A DNA stretch of 64,000 bases from Amycolatopsis sp. CA-126428 (GTDB lineage Bacteria; Actinomycetota; Actinomycetes; Mycobacteriales; Pseudonocardiaceae). The notes beneath the pieces are model-generated. The model was not told the DNA's origin. It saw only the letters and a program-made list of their open reading frames with translations, and did no database searches. Below, piece by piece: positions 25,070 to 33,552 of the stretch. A program made the position numbers and the translations under genes. The stretch spans positions 124,001 through 188,000 of the forward strand of contig NZ_PPHF01000074.1 of the NCBI RefSeq assembly GCF_002904335.1. The letters are read 5' to 3'. Position 1 is the stretch's first letter, and each line of letters opens with the position of its first letter.

Positions 25070-25542
25070 GAGTGCGCTCCTTCCAGGGGGTAGCAGGCTC
25101 GCAGCGCTTTGACGCCGTCGGCCGCCGCCCGGCGGGCGGCGTCGGCGGTGCCGCCGGTGATTTCCGCGATTTCGCGGTACGGCAGCCCGGCCAGGTAGTG
25201 GTAGGCCACGGCGAGGCGTTGCTTGTCCGGCAACCTCGCCAGCGCGTCCCACAGGTCGCCGTTCCACGCGTCCGCGCGGCCCGGCCGGTCCGGGACGTCC
25301 CCGACCGGGACCGGCCGGCGGGCCTGCGCGCGGGTGACGTCGACGGCCTTGCGGTGCGCGATCGTGACGAGCCACGCCTGGACGTTCGCGTCGGCGGGCA
25401 GCTCCGGGTACGCCTTCAACGCGGCCAGGAAGGTTTCCGACCAGGCGTCTTCGGCGTCGGCGGACCCGAGCACGGCCCGGCAGACCCGGAGGACCATCGG
25501 CCCGTGCTCGGCCACGACTTGCTCGAACGGTTTCACGATCAC
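25066..25542 (-). CDS. ECF-type RNA polymerase sigma factor
   Basis: 158 residues. Region 2 (about 5-70: EQVVAEHGPMVLRVCRAVLG, then WLVTIAHRKAVD) and region 4 (about 95-150: LARLPDKQRLAVAYHYLAGL, then YREIAEI) are both present with a short linker. It heads the alkylation-repair operon. No anti-sigma gene is adjacent. The GTG at 25542 is the first start in frame; no clear ribosome site. Confidence 0.85.
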   Translation of the reverse strand: MIVKPFEQVVAEHGPMVLRVCRAVLGSADAEDAWSETFLAALKAYPELPADANVQAWLVTIAHRKAVDVTRAQARRPVPVGDVPDRPGRADAWNGDLWDALARLPDKQRLAVAYHYLAGLPYREIAEITGGTADAARRAAADGVKALRACYPLEGAHS

Positions 25543-25577
25543 ACCAGGTAGACGTCCGGGAGCGCCGGAACGTGAGG

Positions 25578-26342
25578 TCACGGTTCCGCGGTACCGGTCA
25601 CGACAGTCGCGCCCAGCTCGTCGCAGGAGTGCACGCGCGGCGACAACCCCGCCGCCGCAAGGATTTCCGCGAGCACCGGCGCCTGCCGCTCGCTCGATTC
25701 GATCAGCAGGGTCCCGCCCGGAGCGAGCCAGCCCGGCGCGCCCGCGGCGACGCGGCGGGCGAGGTCCAGGCCGTCCGCGCCGCCGTCGAGCGCCACCAGC
25801 GGCTCGTGCAGGCGCGCTTCCGGCGGCATCGTCGCGACGGCCTCGGTCGGGACGTAGGGCACGTTCGCCAGCAGGACGTCGACCCGGCCGCGCAGGGACG
25901 GCGGCAGCGCGTCGTAGAGATCGCCGTGGTGGACGTGGGCGTCCGGGAGGTTCAGCCGGGCGCACTCGACCGCGGCGGCCTCGACGTCGGCGGCGTGCAG
26001 CTCACGCGGCGGCCGGGCGGCGGCGAACGCGGCGCCCAGTGCCCCGGAGCCGCAGCAGAGGTCGAGCACCACCGGGTCCGGGGGCGCCAGCGAGACGGCG
26101 ACGTCGACCAGGTACCCGGTGCGGTGGCGCGGCACGAACACCCCGGGCCGCACGGTGACGCGCAGGCCGTGGAACTCCGCCCAGCCCAGCAGGTGTTCCA
26201 GCGGCAGCCCGGCGACCCGGCGTTCGACGAGCGCACCGAGTTCCGCGGGGGACGTGGCCGCGGCGACGAGGAGATCGGCCTCGTCTTCGGCGAACACGCA
26301 GCCCGCGGCGCGCAGCCGGGAGACGACAGTGGGAGTGTCCAA
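25578..26342 (-). CDS. putative protein N5-glutamine methyltransferase (HemK/PrmC-like)
   Basis: 254 residues. An AdoMet-binding VLDLCCGSGALGAAFA lies at about 92-107 and the target-binding motif reads NVPY where PrmC has NPPY. GVFVPRHRTGYLVD is the usual PrmC pre-motif. It methylates a glutamine of a protein substrate, perhaps a release factor, though a second, true PrmC is expected elsewhere. Confidence 0.82.
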   Translation of the reverse strand: MDTPTVVSRLRAAGCVFAEDEADLLVAAATSPAELGALVERRVAGLPLEHLLGWAEFHGLRVTVRPGVFVPRHRTGYLVDVAVSLAPPDPVVLDLCCGSGALGAAFAAARPPRELHAADVEAAAVECARLNLPDAHVHHGDLYDALPPSLRGRVDVLLANVPYVPTEAVATMPPEARLHEPLVALDGGADGLDLARRVAAGAPGWLAPGGTLLIESSERQAPVLAEILAAAGLSPRVHSCDELGATVVTGTAEP

Positions 26343-26354
26343 CGGGGAAGAAGC

Positions 26355-26864
26355 CTACAAGACCTGCACCGCGTCCCCGACGTTCAACCCGTCGAAGAAC
26401 GCCGCCGCATCGGCGTCGGTCAGGTGGACGCAGCCGTGCGAAGGCGCGTCGAGCGGCCCGGCGTGGAAGGCGATGCCGCCGGCGGCGAAGAACACCGAGT
26501 GGGGCATGTCGGTGCCGTACTGGCTGCTGCGGTGCTCGCGGTCTTTCCACACGACGCGGAACGACCCGGCGGGTGTTGCCTGGTCGGGTGGCCCGAACCC
26601 GGCCGGGACCGGGCCGCGGACCACCTGGCCGTCGCGCAGCAGCCAGGCCAGCCGCTGCGGCAGGCTCACGCACGCCCCGGTGGTGACGGCGCACGGCGGC
26701 GTGGGTGGGGGCGGGGTGGTCGTGGTCGGCGCCGGTGGCGCGGCCGAAGTCGTGCTCAGCGGCTCCGGCTCCGCGATCGGGCTCGGTGTCGTGGTGCGCG
26801 GTGCCGAGCAAGCGGCCGTGACCAGCACCGCACCCAGCAGGGTCACCACCTCGGTCCTGCGCAT
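26355..26864 (-). CDS. L,D-transpeptidase lipoprotein
   Basis: 169 residues. Lipobox VTAAC at about 15-19, a Pro/Thr-rich linker to 57 and a YkuD catalytic domain with FHAGPLDAPSHGCVHL (His and Cys of the active site). It would make 3-3 cross-links or attach proteins to peptidoglycan at the outer membrane face. A SigB-like promoter lies 76 bases upstream (26940-26964). Confidence 0.88.
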   Translation of the reverse strand: MRRTEVVTLLGAVLVTAACSAPRTTTPSPIAEPEPLSTTSAAPPAPTTTTPPPPTPPCAVTTGACVSLPQRLAWLLRDGQVVRGPVPAGFGPPDQATPAGSFRVVWKDREHRSSQYGTDMPHSVFFAAGGIAFHAGPLDAPSHGCVHLTDADAAAFFDGLNVGDAVQVL

Positions 26865-27425
26865 CCGTCGTCCCCTTCGCCGAACTTCCTGCCGGGGATC
26901 AGTACGGGTGAACGGCCCCGAAGGTTGAGCGCCGATGGGTTACCCCGGACGGGCGACGCCGAACCCACCGGAGTCGGCTCTCCGGCACCGTCACGATCGA
27001 GCGCCAGGCCGCGGTCGCGACGGTGACCTGGCCTGGCGCCGCTCATGACGATCGCCGCGTTGACGATCGCCACCCCGGCGGCGGGCGCATCTGTACGGCC
27101 ACGTGCTGTCTCGGAGGTCGGCTTTCCGGTCCACTTTGGATCGTCGGCTAAACCTGCCGGGCGGATTTCGGGGCGCGAGGCTGGTTCGGGCCGCGGTTTG
27201 CCGAGCCGGGGCTTGGCCTCCGGCCCCCGGTTCCACGATACCGGGGGGCACCGACAGAATCGCTCCTCCGGGCGCGGCCGCTGGCCCGATCGGGCGGGAA
27301 CCGCTGCTCCGGGCCCGGTAGCCGCGTCCGGTGCGTACCGTGGATCGCGGGGGGACCGGGGGAGCGGCCGGTGACCGGCCCGTCCGTGTCCGCGCCGATC
27401 GGCCGCGCACCCGGGAGGAGAACCC
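26865..27425. other. 561-base intergenic region
   Basis: It separates the divergent L,D-transpeptidase and P450 genes. I see the promoter-like element at 26940, a 10-bp perfect inverted repeat (GCGCCAGGCC, 27001-27010 with 27030-27039, 19-base loop) and a copy of the dispersed motif GTCCA-N3-TGGA at 27129. No convincing gene. GGGAGGAG just before 27426 is the P450 ribosome site. Confidence 0.6.
26940..26964 (-). promoter_or_regulatory. possible SigB/SigF-type promoter of the L,D-transpeptidase
   Basis: GTTC, 15 bases, GGGTAA on the minus strand. Predicted leader about 69 bases. Confidence 0.45.
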
Positions 27426-28634
27426 ATGACCGCCACCACGGATCGCCCGCGTCTGCCGTTCGAACGGCCCAACGTCCTGGAAATCGCGCCGCTCTTCGAG
27501 GTGCTGCGCCGGCAGGGACCCGTGGTCGCCGTGACCACTCCGGCCGGGGACCCCGCCTGGCTGGTCACCGGGTTCGAACAGGTCCGGAGCGTCTTCACCG
27601 ATCCGCGGTTCGGGCGCTCGCACCCGGCGCCGGAGGAGGCTCCGGCGCTTTCGGACGCCGCGATCCTCAGCCGCCCGCAAGGGGACCACGAGACCGAGCA
27701 CGCCGACCACGCGCGGATGCGGCGGATGCTCGTGCCGGCCTTCTCCGCCAACCGGATCCGGCGGCTCGCCGGCCACGTCCAGGAACTCGCCGACGGCTGT
27801 TTCGACGCCATGGACCGGGCCCGCGACGCCGGCGGCCCGGTCGACCTGCACGAGCACCTGTCGTTCCCGCTGCCCGTGCTGGTGATCTGCGAGCTGCTCG
27901 GCGTCCCGTCCGAAGACCGTGACACCTTCCGGGTGCTGTCGGACCGGATGGGCCGGATGGACATCGGCGACGGTGCCGGTGCGGCGCTCGACGAGTTCGC
28001 CGCCTACATGAGCCGGCTCGCCGCCACCAAGCGGCGCGCTCCCGGCCAGGACGTCGTCTCGGACCTGGTCCGCGCGCAGGCCGGTGATCCGTCGTTCAGC
28101 GACGACGACCTCGCCCGGCTCGCCGCCGGCCTGCTGTTCGCCGGCCACGAGACGACGTCCAACCGGATCGACCTCGGCGTGCTCTACCTGCTCGCCGACC
28201 TCACCCGCCGGGACGCGCTGGCCGCCGACCCCGACGGGCGGGTGCACGGCGTGGTCGAGGAGATCCTGCGGCTGTCCGCCCCGAGCGGGCTCGGCGTCCT
28301 GCGGTACGCGCACGACGACGTCGAGCTCGGCGGCGTGGAGATCGCCCGCGGTGACGCGGTCGTGCTGGCGCTCGGGGCCGCCAACCGGGACTCGTCGGCG
28401 TTCCCCGACCCGGCCGCGTTCGACCCCGGCCGCAAGGCGGCCTCGCACCTCTCCTTCGCCCACGGCGGCTGGTTCTGCATCGGCGCCAGCCTCGCGCGCA
28501 CCGAGCTGCGCGTCGTCTTCGGGTCGCTGTTCCGGCGTTTTCCGGGGCTGCGCCTGGCCGTCGGCGTCGATGAACTCCAGGTCCGGACCAACCGTGTCAC
28601 CGGGGGAGTGGACCGCGTGCCGGTCCTCTGGTAG
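27426..28634 (+). CDS. cytochrome P450
   Basis: 402 residues. The oxygen-activation motif is AGHETTSNR in the I helix, the ExxR motif EILR, and the haem loop FAHGGWFCIGASLARTEL. The loop has Trp-Phe before the Cys where most bacterial members have His-x. It is a soluble class I enzyme of the CYP105/107 kind, needing ferredoxin and reductase that are not encoded nearby. GGAGGAG lies upstream. Followed by a small unknown protein and a response regulator. Confidence 0.93.
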   Translation: MTATTDRPRLPFERPNVLEIAPLFEVLRRQGPVVAVTTPAGDPAWLVTGFEQVRSVFTDPRFGRSHPAPEEAPALSDAAILSRPQGDHETEHADHARMRRMLVPAFSANRIRRLAGHVQELADGCFDAMDRARDAGGPVDLHEHLSFPLPVLVICELLGVPSEDRDTFRVLSDRMGRMDIGDGAGAALDEFAAYMSRLAATKRRAPGQDVVSDLVRAQAGDPSFSDDDLARLAAGLLFAGHETTSNRIDLGVLYLLADLTRRDALAADPDGRVHGVVEEILRLSAPSGLGVLRYAHDDVELGGVEIARGDAVVLALGAANRDSSAFPDPAAFDPGRKAASHLSFAHGGWFCIGASLARTELRVVFGSLFRRFPGLRLAVGVDELQVRTNRVTGGVDRVPVLW

Positions 28635-28666
28635 ACCAACGGCGGTCGTGAGCGGAGGATAAAGAC

Positions 28667-29056
28667 GTGACGTTGTGGGACAAGCTCGGGATGGACGACA
28701 AGCTCATCAAGGTGCTCAAGGAGATCCCGCCGGGTCCCGACGCCGCGGAGTTCGGCCCGGCCTACGTCACGATCCACCAGCTGGCCGTCGAGCTGGACCA
28801 GCGGTTCCCCGAGGTGCGCCGGCAGCTGGACGTGCCGCTGGGCGGCGGCGCGACCCGGCACGCCGGTCTGGTCGAGCTGCTCGGCAAGGAGCTGGTGGAG
28901 AAGATCAAGCGCTACGGCGACGTCTACCCGATCGAAGCCGCGCAGCTTTCGTCGGTGCGGTTCCGCGAGGTGCGGCTGCGCGGCCCGGGCGGCCGGGACC
29001 TGGTCGGGGCGTCGAAGACCGACCTGCCGCTGATCCGCCTGCGGCCGAAGGACTGA
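28667..29056 (+). CDS. unknown protein next to a P450
   Basis: 129 residues, soluble, mostly charged helices (MDDKLIKVLKEIPPGPDAAE, then HAGLVELLGKELVEKIKRYG). Family not recognised. GTG 28667 has GCGGAGGA upstream. It lies between the P450 (32 bases) and a response regulator (4 bases), so one transcript is likely. Confidence 0.7.
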   Translation: MTLWDKLGMDDKLIKVLKEIPPGPDAAEFGPAYVTIHQLAVELDQRFPEVRRQLDVPLGGGATRHAGLVELLGKELVEKIKRYGDVYPIEAAQLSSVRFREVRLRGPGGRDLVGASKTDLPLIRLRPKD

Positions 29057-29060
29057 CGCG

Positions 29061-29714
29061 GTGCTCGCGCCGCTGCCGGTGCGGGTCCTGGTGGCCGAGC
29101 GCGACCCGGCGGTGCGAGCCCGCCTGAGCGCGGTGCTCGAGGAGGCGGACGGCATCGAGCTGGTCGGCGCGGCCCCCGACGTGACGGCGGCCCGGGTCAC
29201 CCTGCGCCGACGACTGCCGGACGTGCTGCTGCTGGACCTGCGCCTGGGCTGGCCGGACGCGCTGACCCGCCGCCCGGCGGTGGTGGCCCTGGCGACGTTC
29301 GACTCGGACGCGGGCATCCTGCGCGCCCTTCGCGACGGCGCGGCGGGCTTCCTCCTGCGATCGGCCCGGCGTCGCGACCTGATCAAGGTGGTCCGCTTGG
29401 CCGCGGACGGCCACGTGGTGCTGTCCCCGGACGCCTCCCGCCGCTGGGTGGCCTCGGCGACCCGGCTGTCCGGCCCGCGCGACGAGCGGCTGGCGGCGGT
29501 GGACCGGTTGTCGGCCCGCGAGACCGAGGTGCTCACGGCGGTCGGCGCGGCCATGACGAACGCGGAGATCGCCGAGCGGCTGGAGCTGCCGGAACCGGTG
29601 GTCCGGGAGCACGTGGCGACGGTGGTGCGGAAGCTGGGCTGCGCGCACCGGACGGGCGCGGGGCTGCTGGCCTACGAGCGCGGGCTGTGCCGTCCGGGCC
29701 ATGGCGCGGCTTGA
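29061..29714 (+). CDS. LuxR-type response regulator, orphan
   Basis: 217 residues. A receiver domain with phosphoacceptor Asp in VLLLDLRLG and an acidic pair in AERDP; the expected Lys near the end of the domain is Arg (FLLRSARRRDL), so phosphorylation may be altered. The C-terminal HTH contains LSARETEVLTAVG and TNAEIAERL. No histidine kinase is adjacent. Confidence 0.88.
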   Translation: MLAPLPVRVLVAERDPAVRARLSAVLEEADGIELVGAAPDVTAARVTLRRRLPDVLLLDLRLGWPDALTRRPAVVALATFDSDAGILRALRDGAAGFLLRSARRRDLIKVVRLAADGHVVLSPDASRRWVASATRLSGPRDERLAAVDRLSARETEVLTAVGAAMTNAEIAERLELPEPVVREHVATVVRKLGCAHRTGAGLLAYERGLCRPGHGAA

Positions 29715-29768
29715 CGACGCTCTGGTTCGGGGGCGCGCCGCCAGGCGCCCAAGAGCTGCCCGGCGGTC

Positions 29769-29801
29769 CCGGTGGCGCGGGCAGCCGGCCCACGCCACCG
29801 G
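29769..29801. terminator. bidirectional terminator
   Basis: An imperfect stem (CCGGTGGCG-C-GGGC with GCCC-A-CGCCACCGG) lies between convergent genes. Confidence 0.6.
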
Positions 29802-29806
29802 TGCCC

Positions 29807-30967
29807 TCAGAAGCCGCCCAGACCGTCCGGTACCCCGACCCCCGTCGGCGCGTCATAACCCGGGCCCGCCACGCACAGGTAATCGCCGCCGCACTTCTTG
29901 CCCGCTCCGGCCGGGTCGTTGTGGCCCTCGGTGATGTCGGTGAACGAGGCCGCCTTGGCGTACACGTCCGCCGGTCCGATGGCCCCCGCGCGGCCCGAAC
30001 GGCCGATCAGGCCCGCGATGAACGGCGCCGAAGCGCTCGTGCCGCTGGCCCGGGTCCAGCCGTCCGCGTCCGTGTAGTGGATCGCGATGTCCTCGGCCGC
30101 CGCCGACACGTCCGCGACCGTTCTCTTGCCGCAATGGGTGTCCCGCTGCCACGTCGGCTTCGCGATGTACGCCGAACAGCCGCTGCCGCCGTACGGCCAG
30201 GCCCACTCCGTCCAGCCGCGCGGGGAGTCCGGGTCGCGGGCCAGCGACGTCCCGCCGACTGCGATCGTCGAGGCCAGGACCGCCGGATAGCTCGCCGCCG
30301 TGAAGCCGCGGTCGCCGGAGGAGGCCACCACGGTCACGCCCGGGTGCTGGTAGTGGCTCGCGTACGCCAGCGCCGCGCCGTTTTCGCGGGCGCCGTAGCT
30401 GTTCGACACCACCTTCGCGCCCAGCCGCACCGCCGTGTCCGCCGTCTCCGCCAGGTCGGCGAACCCGGGCGAGTTGCCCTCCACGACCAGGATCCGGCAC
30501 GACGGGCACGCCGCCGACACCATCGAAACGTCCAATGTGGACTCCATGGCCCAGCCGAAGTCGGTCTCCGGCAGCGGCGTGGCCACCCCCTGCTGGTTCA
30601 CCTTGCGGAAGCAGCCGTTCGCCGTCGTGCACGGCGGCAGGCCGTACTGCGCCCGGTACGCGGCCAGGTCGGCCTCCAGATTTGGAGCGTCGAAGGCGAT
30701 CGAGATACCGACGACGGTGCCCGGCCCCGCCGCGGCGGGCAACGTGTAGGCCGACGCCAGGTCGTCGGCGCCCCAGCCGGCCGGGCCGAAGGCACGCGCC
30801 GCGCCCGGCGTGTAGGTGGTGAGGCAGTGCAGCACGCCCGGCCGTTCCGGACATGCCGCTCGCGGTGCGGGTGCCGCGCTCGCGGCCGGTGTGAGCACGC
30901 CGGCGACCGCGACCGCGGCGGCCAGCACTCCCAGCCATCTCCTGTTCACCGTGGACAGTCCTCTCAT
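29807..30967 (-). CDS. secreted S53-family (sedolisin-type) protease without propeptide
   Basis: 386 residues. Signal peptide to about residue 32 (ASAAP). Catalytic Glu and Asp lie in AMESTLDVSMV, the oxyanion Asp in ASSGDRGFT and the nucleophile Ser in SGTSASAPFIAGL. Ca-site residues appear in FTDITEG and YDAPTGVGVP. Sedolisins normally carry a propeptide of 150-200 residues before the catalytic domain; here the signal peptide is followed almost directly by it. The start ATG overlaps the upstream stop (ATGA), coupling it to the 710-residue protein. Confidence 0.87.
   Translation of the reverse strand: MRGLSTVNRRWLGVLAAAVAVAGVLTPAASAAPAPRAACPERPGVLHCLTTYTPGAARAFGPAGWGADDLASAYTLPAAAGPGTVVGISIAFDAPNLEADLAAYRAQYGLPPCTTANGCFRKVNQQGVATPLPETDFGWAMESTLDVSMVSAACPSCRILVVEGNSPGFADLAETADTAVRLGAKVVSNSYGARENGAALAYASHYQHPGVTVVASSGDRGFTAASYPAVLASTIAVGGTSLARDPDSPRGWTEWAWPYGGSGCSAYIAKPTWQRDTHCGKRTVADVSAAAEDIAIHYTDADGWTRASGTSASAPFIAGLIGRSGRAGAIGPADVYAKAASFTDITEGHNDPAGAGKKCGGDYLCVAGPGYDAPTGVGVPDGLGGF
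30530..30542. repeat. dispersed motif GTCCA-N3-TGGAC
   Basis: Exact copy inside the S53 protease gene, using ACA and TTG codons. Confidence 0.5.
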
Positions 30968-33096
30968 GACGGGTAGACGTGGTAGGCGGCGGTGATCGTC
31001 TCGGCGATGGTCGCTCCGGCGGCGTCGGCGGCGGTGACGCGCAGGGAGACATCCTGGCCCCCGAACGCTTCCGGCGTCGCGGTGAAGCCCGCGTGGAAGA
31101 CACCGTCGCCGCGGGCGGTGACGGTCGCGTCCTGCCAGGTCGTGCCGTCGGTCGAGTACTGCACGGTCGCGGCCGTCACCGGCGAACCGGTGCTCTGCTG
31201 CAGGTGCCCCACCGTGAGGTCCAGGCCCTGCGGGCCGGACACCGTCGACCCGTCCGGCCGCAGCCCGCCGACGGCGTACCCCAGTGTCAGCAGCGGTTCG
31301 ACGGCACACGCCCGGTCCGGCCCGTCCTCGCCGCGGGCGCAGTACAGCGTCGGGGGCAGGGTCACGCCTTCGACGTGCTGCGATTTCCACGTCCACTCGG
31401 TGTGGGTCGCGGTGCTCTGCCGGTACATCGGTCCGGTGCGCCCGGCGTCGATCGTCAGCCCCAGCGTCGACGGGCCGGGCGTGACCTCCTGTTCGAAGGC
31501 GAGCGCGTAGTCTCCCTGCGGGCCGCCTTCGGCCAGGGTCGTGCCGTCCTGGGTGAGCCGGTAGGAGCCGGAGATGGTGTCCCGGGGCTCGCCGACCAAG
31601 CCGGAACCGGTGTGGCCGGGCTGGTTGTCGCTGAACGGCGTGATCGAGAACCGCAGCAGGTCACCCGCCCGCGTCGCGCCCGGCAGGGTGTACGACCGGC
31701 CGTCGGACAGCGGCAGCAGCGCCACCTCGCCCGCCGGGTGCAGCGGGAAGCGGTTCCAGTCCTCGGTGACCGACGAGCCGCCCTGGTAGGTGTGGAACGG
31801 CTCGCGCTGGCCGCCGGCCCAGCCGGGGAACGGCCCGGGCCGGATGTACTTCGAAAAGCCGCCGAACCACCCCAGGTCAGGCGACGCGGAGACGTACTCG
31901 GTCTGCTTCCGGGGCAGCTGGATCGGGTGCGCCGGCCGGCCGTTGACGTCCTCGAACGTGAACATCCCGCTGCGCTGGCGCAGGCCGAGCGTGGGGTATT
32001 CGCTGAAGTAGGTGGCGTCCACGGCGGCGATGTCCTTCGCCGTGATCACGTACCGCTGCTGCGGAATCACGCCGATGCTCGCCTTCTGCAGCACGTATTC
32101 GTACGGCGTGCCCGGCCCGGGCGGGGACACGAGCCTGCTGTACGGATAGGTCTGCAGGGCCCCGGTGCGCACCGGGGCACTGGTGGGCGACACCGAGATC
32201 GGCACGCCGGGGCCGGCGTCGAAGTCGACGAGCAGCGCCGGGCCGGTCTTGGCGGCCCGGCGGAACAGGAAGCCGGTGTCGTCGAGCAGCGCCGGGCGCG
32301 GGGTCACCCAGGTCAGCTTGCTGGACGCCCGCTTCGCGTCGACGCGGACACCTCCGTCCGCCTGCACCGCGAACTCCGGCTGCGCGCTGAACCGCAGCTC
32401 GGTCGCGTTGCCGTCGGCGTCGGACGTCCAGAACACGCCGAGCGCGCTGTAGTGGCCGTCCGGCACGCTGAACTTGGCCGTCCCGCCGGAGAAGTAGTTG
32501 AAGGTCTCGTCGAAGGCGAGGGCGTCGCCGTCGTCGGTGTTGTAGAGGAACGCCATGCCGGTGTCGGCGGGCTTGCCCGCGATGTCGGTGGCGTCGACCG
32601 AAACCGTGCGCATCACCGACATCGGGCGCACAGCCTGCCGCTTCGGCGCTCCCGAGAGGGCGAACCGGACGCCATCGGCGAACAGCCCCTGGCCACCGAA
32701 GCGGCCACGAGCACTGTCCTCTTTGAACTGCTTGGCCAGCGCGGCGCCGAACGTCGCGGTGTCGACCGGCGCCTTGGCCCCGGCCAGCAACGCCTTGACG
32801 TCGAACAGGCTCAGGTCGAGTCCGCGCCCGAGGTAGGGCAGCGCGGTGCCGGGCACCTCGTAGTCCCGGCCGCCGAGCCGCAGGTGCACCAGCGCCCGCG
32901 CCATGCCCTTGGCCGCGGCCGGCTGCACCTCGAAGGTGTCCCGGCCGTCCGGGGCGGTCCGGACGGTCACCCGGTCCCCGGTGACGAGCGTGACGGTCGA
33001 GGACGAACCCGCGGCGGCCGCGGCCGGCGGGGCGAGCCCGGCCACGCCCGCCGCACCGGCGAGCAGGACCGCGAACACCGGAAATCTTCTTCGCAC
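30964..33096 (-). CDS. large secreted protein with subtilase-prodomain-like N-terminus
   Basis: 710 residues. A signal peptide (to about 28) is followed by VTLVTGDRVTVRTAPDGRDT and VPGTALPYLGRGLDLSLFDV, which resemble the segment preceding the catalytic domain in large actinobacterial S8 subtilases. The rest is beta-rich domains without a Ser-protease triad that I can find. GTG 33096 is chosen for GGAGG upstream. It is translationally coupled to the S53 protease, so it may serve as its chaperone, inhibitor or substrate-binding subunit (inference). Confidence 0.72.
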   Translation of the reverse strand: MRRRFPVFAVLLAGAAGVAGLAPPAAAAAGSSSTVTLVTGDRVTVRTAPDGRDTFEVQPAAAKGMARALVHLRLGGRDYEVPGTALPYLGRGLDLSLFDVKALLAGAKAPVDTATFGAALAKQFKEDSARGRFGGQGLFADGVRFALSGAPKRQAVRPMSVMRTVSVDATDIAGKPADTGMAFLYNTDDGDALAFDETFNYFSGGTAKFSVPDGHYSALGVFWTSDADGNATELRFSAQPEFAVQADGGVRVDAKRASSKLTWVTPRPALLDDTGFLFRRAAKTGPALLVDFDAGPGVPISVSPTSAPVRTGALQTYPYSRLVSPPGPGTPYEYVLQKASIGVIPQQRYVITAKDIAAVDATYFSEYPTLGLRQRSGMFTFEDVNGRPAHPIQLPRKQTEYVSASPDLGWFGGFSKYIRPGPFPGWAGGQREPFHTYQGGSSVTEDWNRFPLHPAGEVALLPLSDGRSYTLPGATRAGDLLRFSITPFSDNQPGHTGSGLVGEPRDTISGSYRLTQDGTTLAEGGPQGDYALAFEQEVTPGPSTLGLTIDAGRTGPMYRQSTATHTEWTWKSQHVEGVTLPPTLYCARGEDGPDRACAVEPLLTLGYAVGGLRPDGSTVSGPQGLDLTVGHLQQSTGSPVTAATVQYSTDGTTWQDATVTARGDGVFHAGFTATPEAFGGQDVSLRVTAADAAGATIAETITAAYHVYPS

Positions 33097-33201
33097 TGGC
33101 GCCTCCGTGTGGTGAGTGATCACCACTACGACGGGCCGGCCACCCCGGCTGTTGAGCCGGGTCACGATCTTCGGCGAATTACCGCCGATCGGTCCAACGC
33201 G

Positions 33202-33537
33202 CTACTTCTTCCGCGCCTTTTCGACGGCTTCCAGGAATTCCTTGACCACGGCGAGCTTCGAGTAGCCGTAGCGGAACGTGTTGCCCGGCAGCTTGTCGCA
33301 GCCGAAGGGCACGTTCGCGACGACCTCCGTGGGGGCCTCCGGCGCCACGAAGACGATCTCGCCCGGCTTCCCGCGGGTGGCCGCGGTGTGCCGGACGTCG
33401 GTCAGCTTCGCGACCGGAAACCGGTGCGGGGTGTCGCTGGGGAGGAAGCCGAGCGACTTCGTGGCGACCTTGAGCGTGACCGTCCGGCCGTCGAAGTGGA
33501 TCGATCGGCGCCGGTCCCGGACGTGGTGGGGCCGCAC
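33202..33537 (-). CDS. unknown protein beside a Ser/Thr kinase
   Basis: 111 residues, basic, beta-strand-rich (SIHFDGRTVTLKVATKSLG, then EIVFVAPEAPTEVVANVPFG), ending in a Lys-rich helix (KKARKK-like). Family not recognised; a small PH-like fold is possible. It starts 15 bases after the kinase stop and is probably co-transcribed. Confidence 0.6.
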   Translation of the reverse strand: MRPHHVRDRRRSIHFDGRTVTLKVATKSLGFLPSDTPHRFPVAKLTDVRHTAATRGKPGEIVFVAPEAPTEVVANVPFGCDKLPGNTFRYGYSKLAVVKEFLEAVEKARKK

Positions 33538-33552
33538 GGGACCTCCCGCTGG

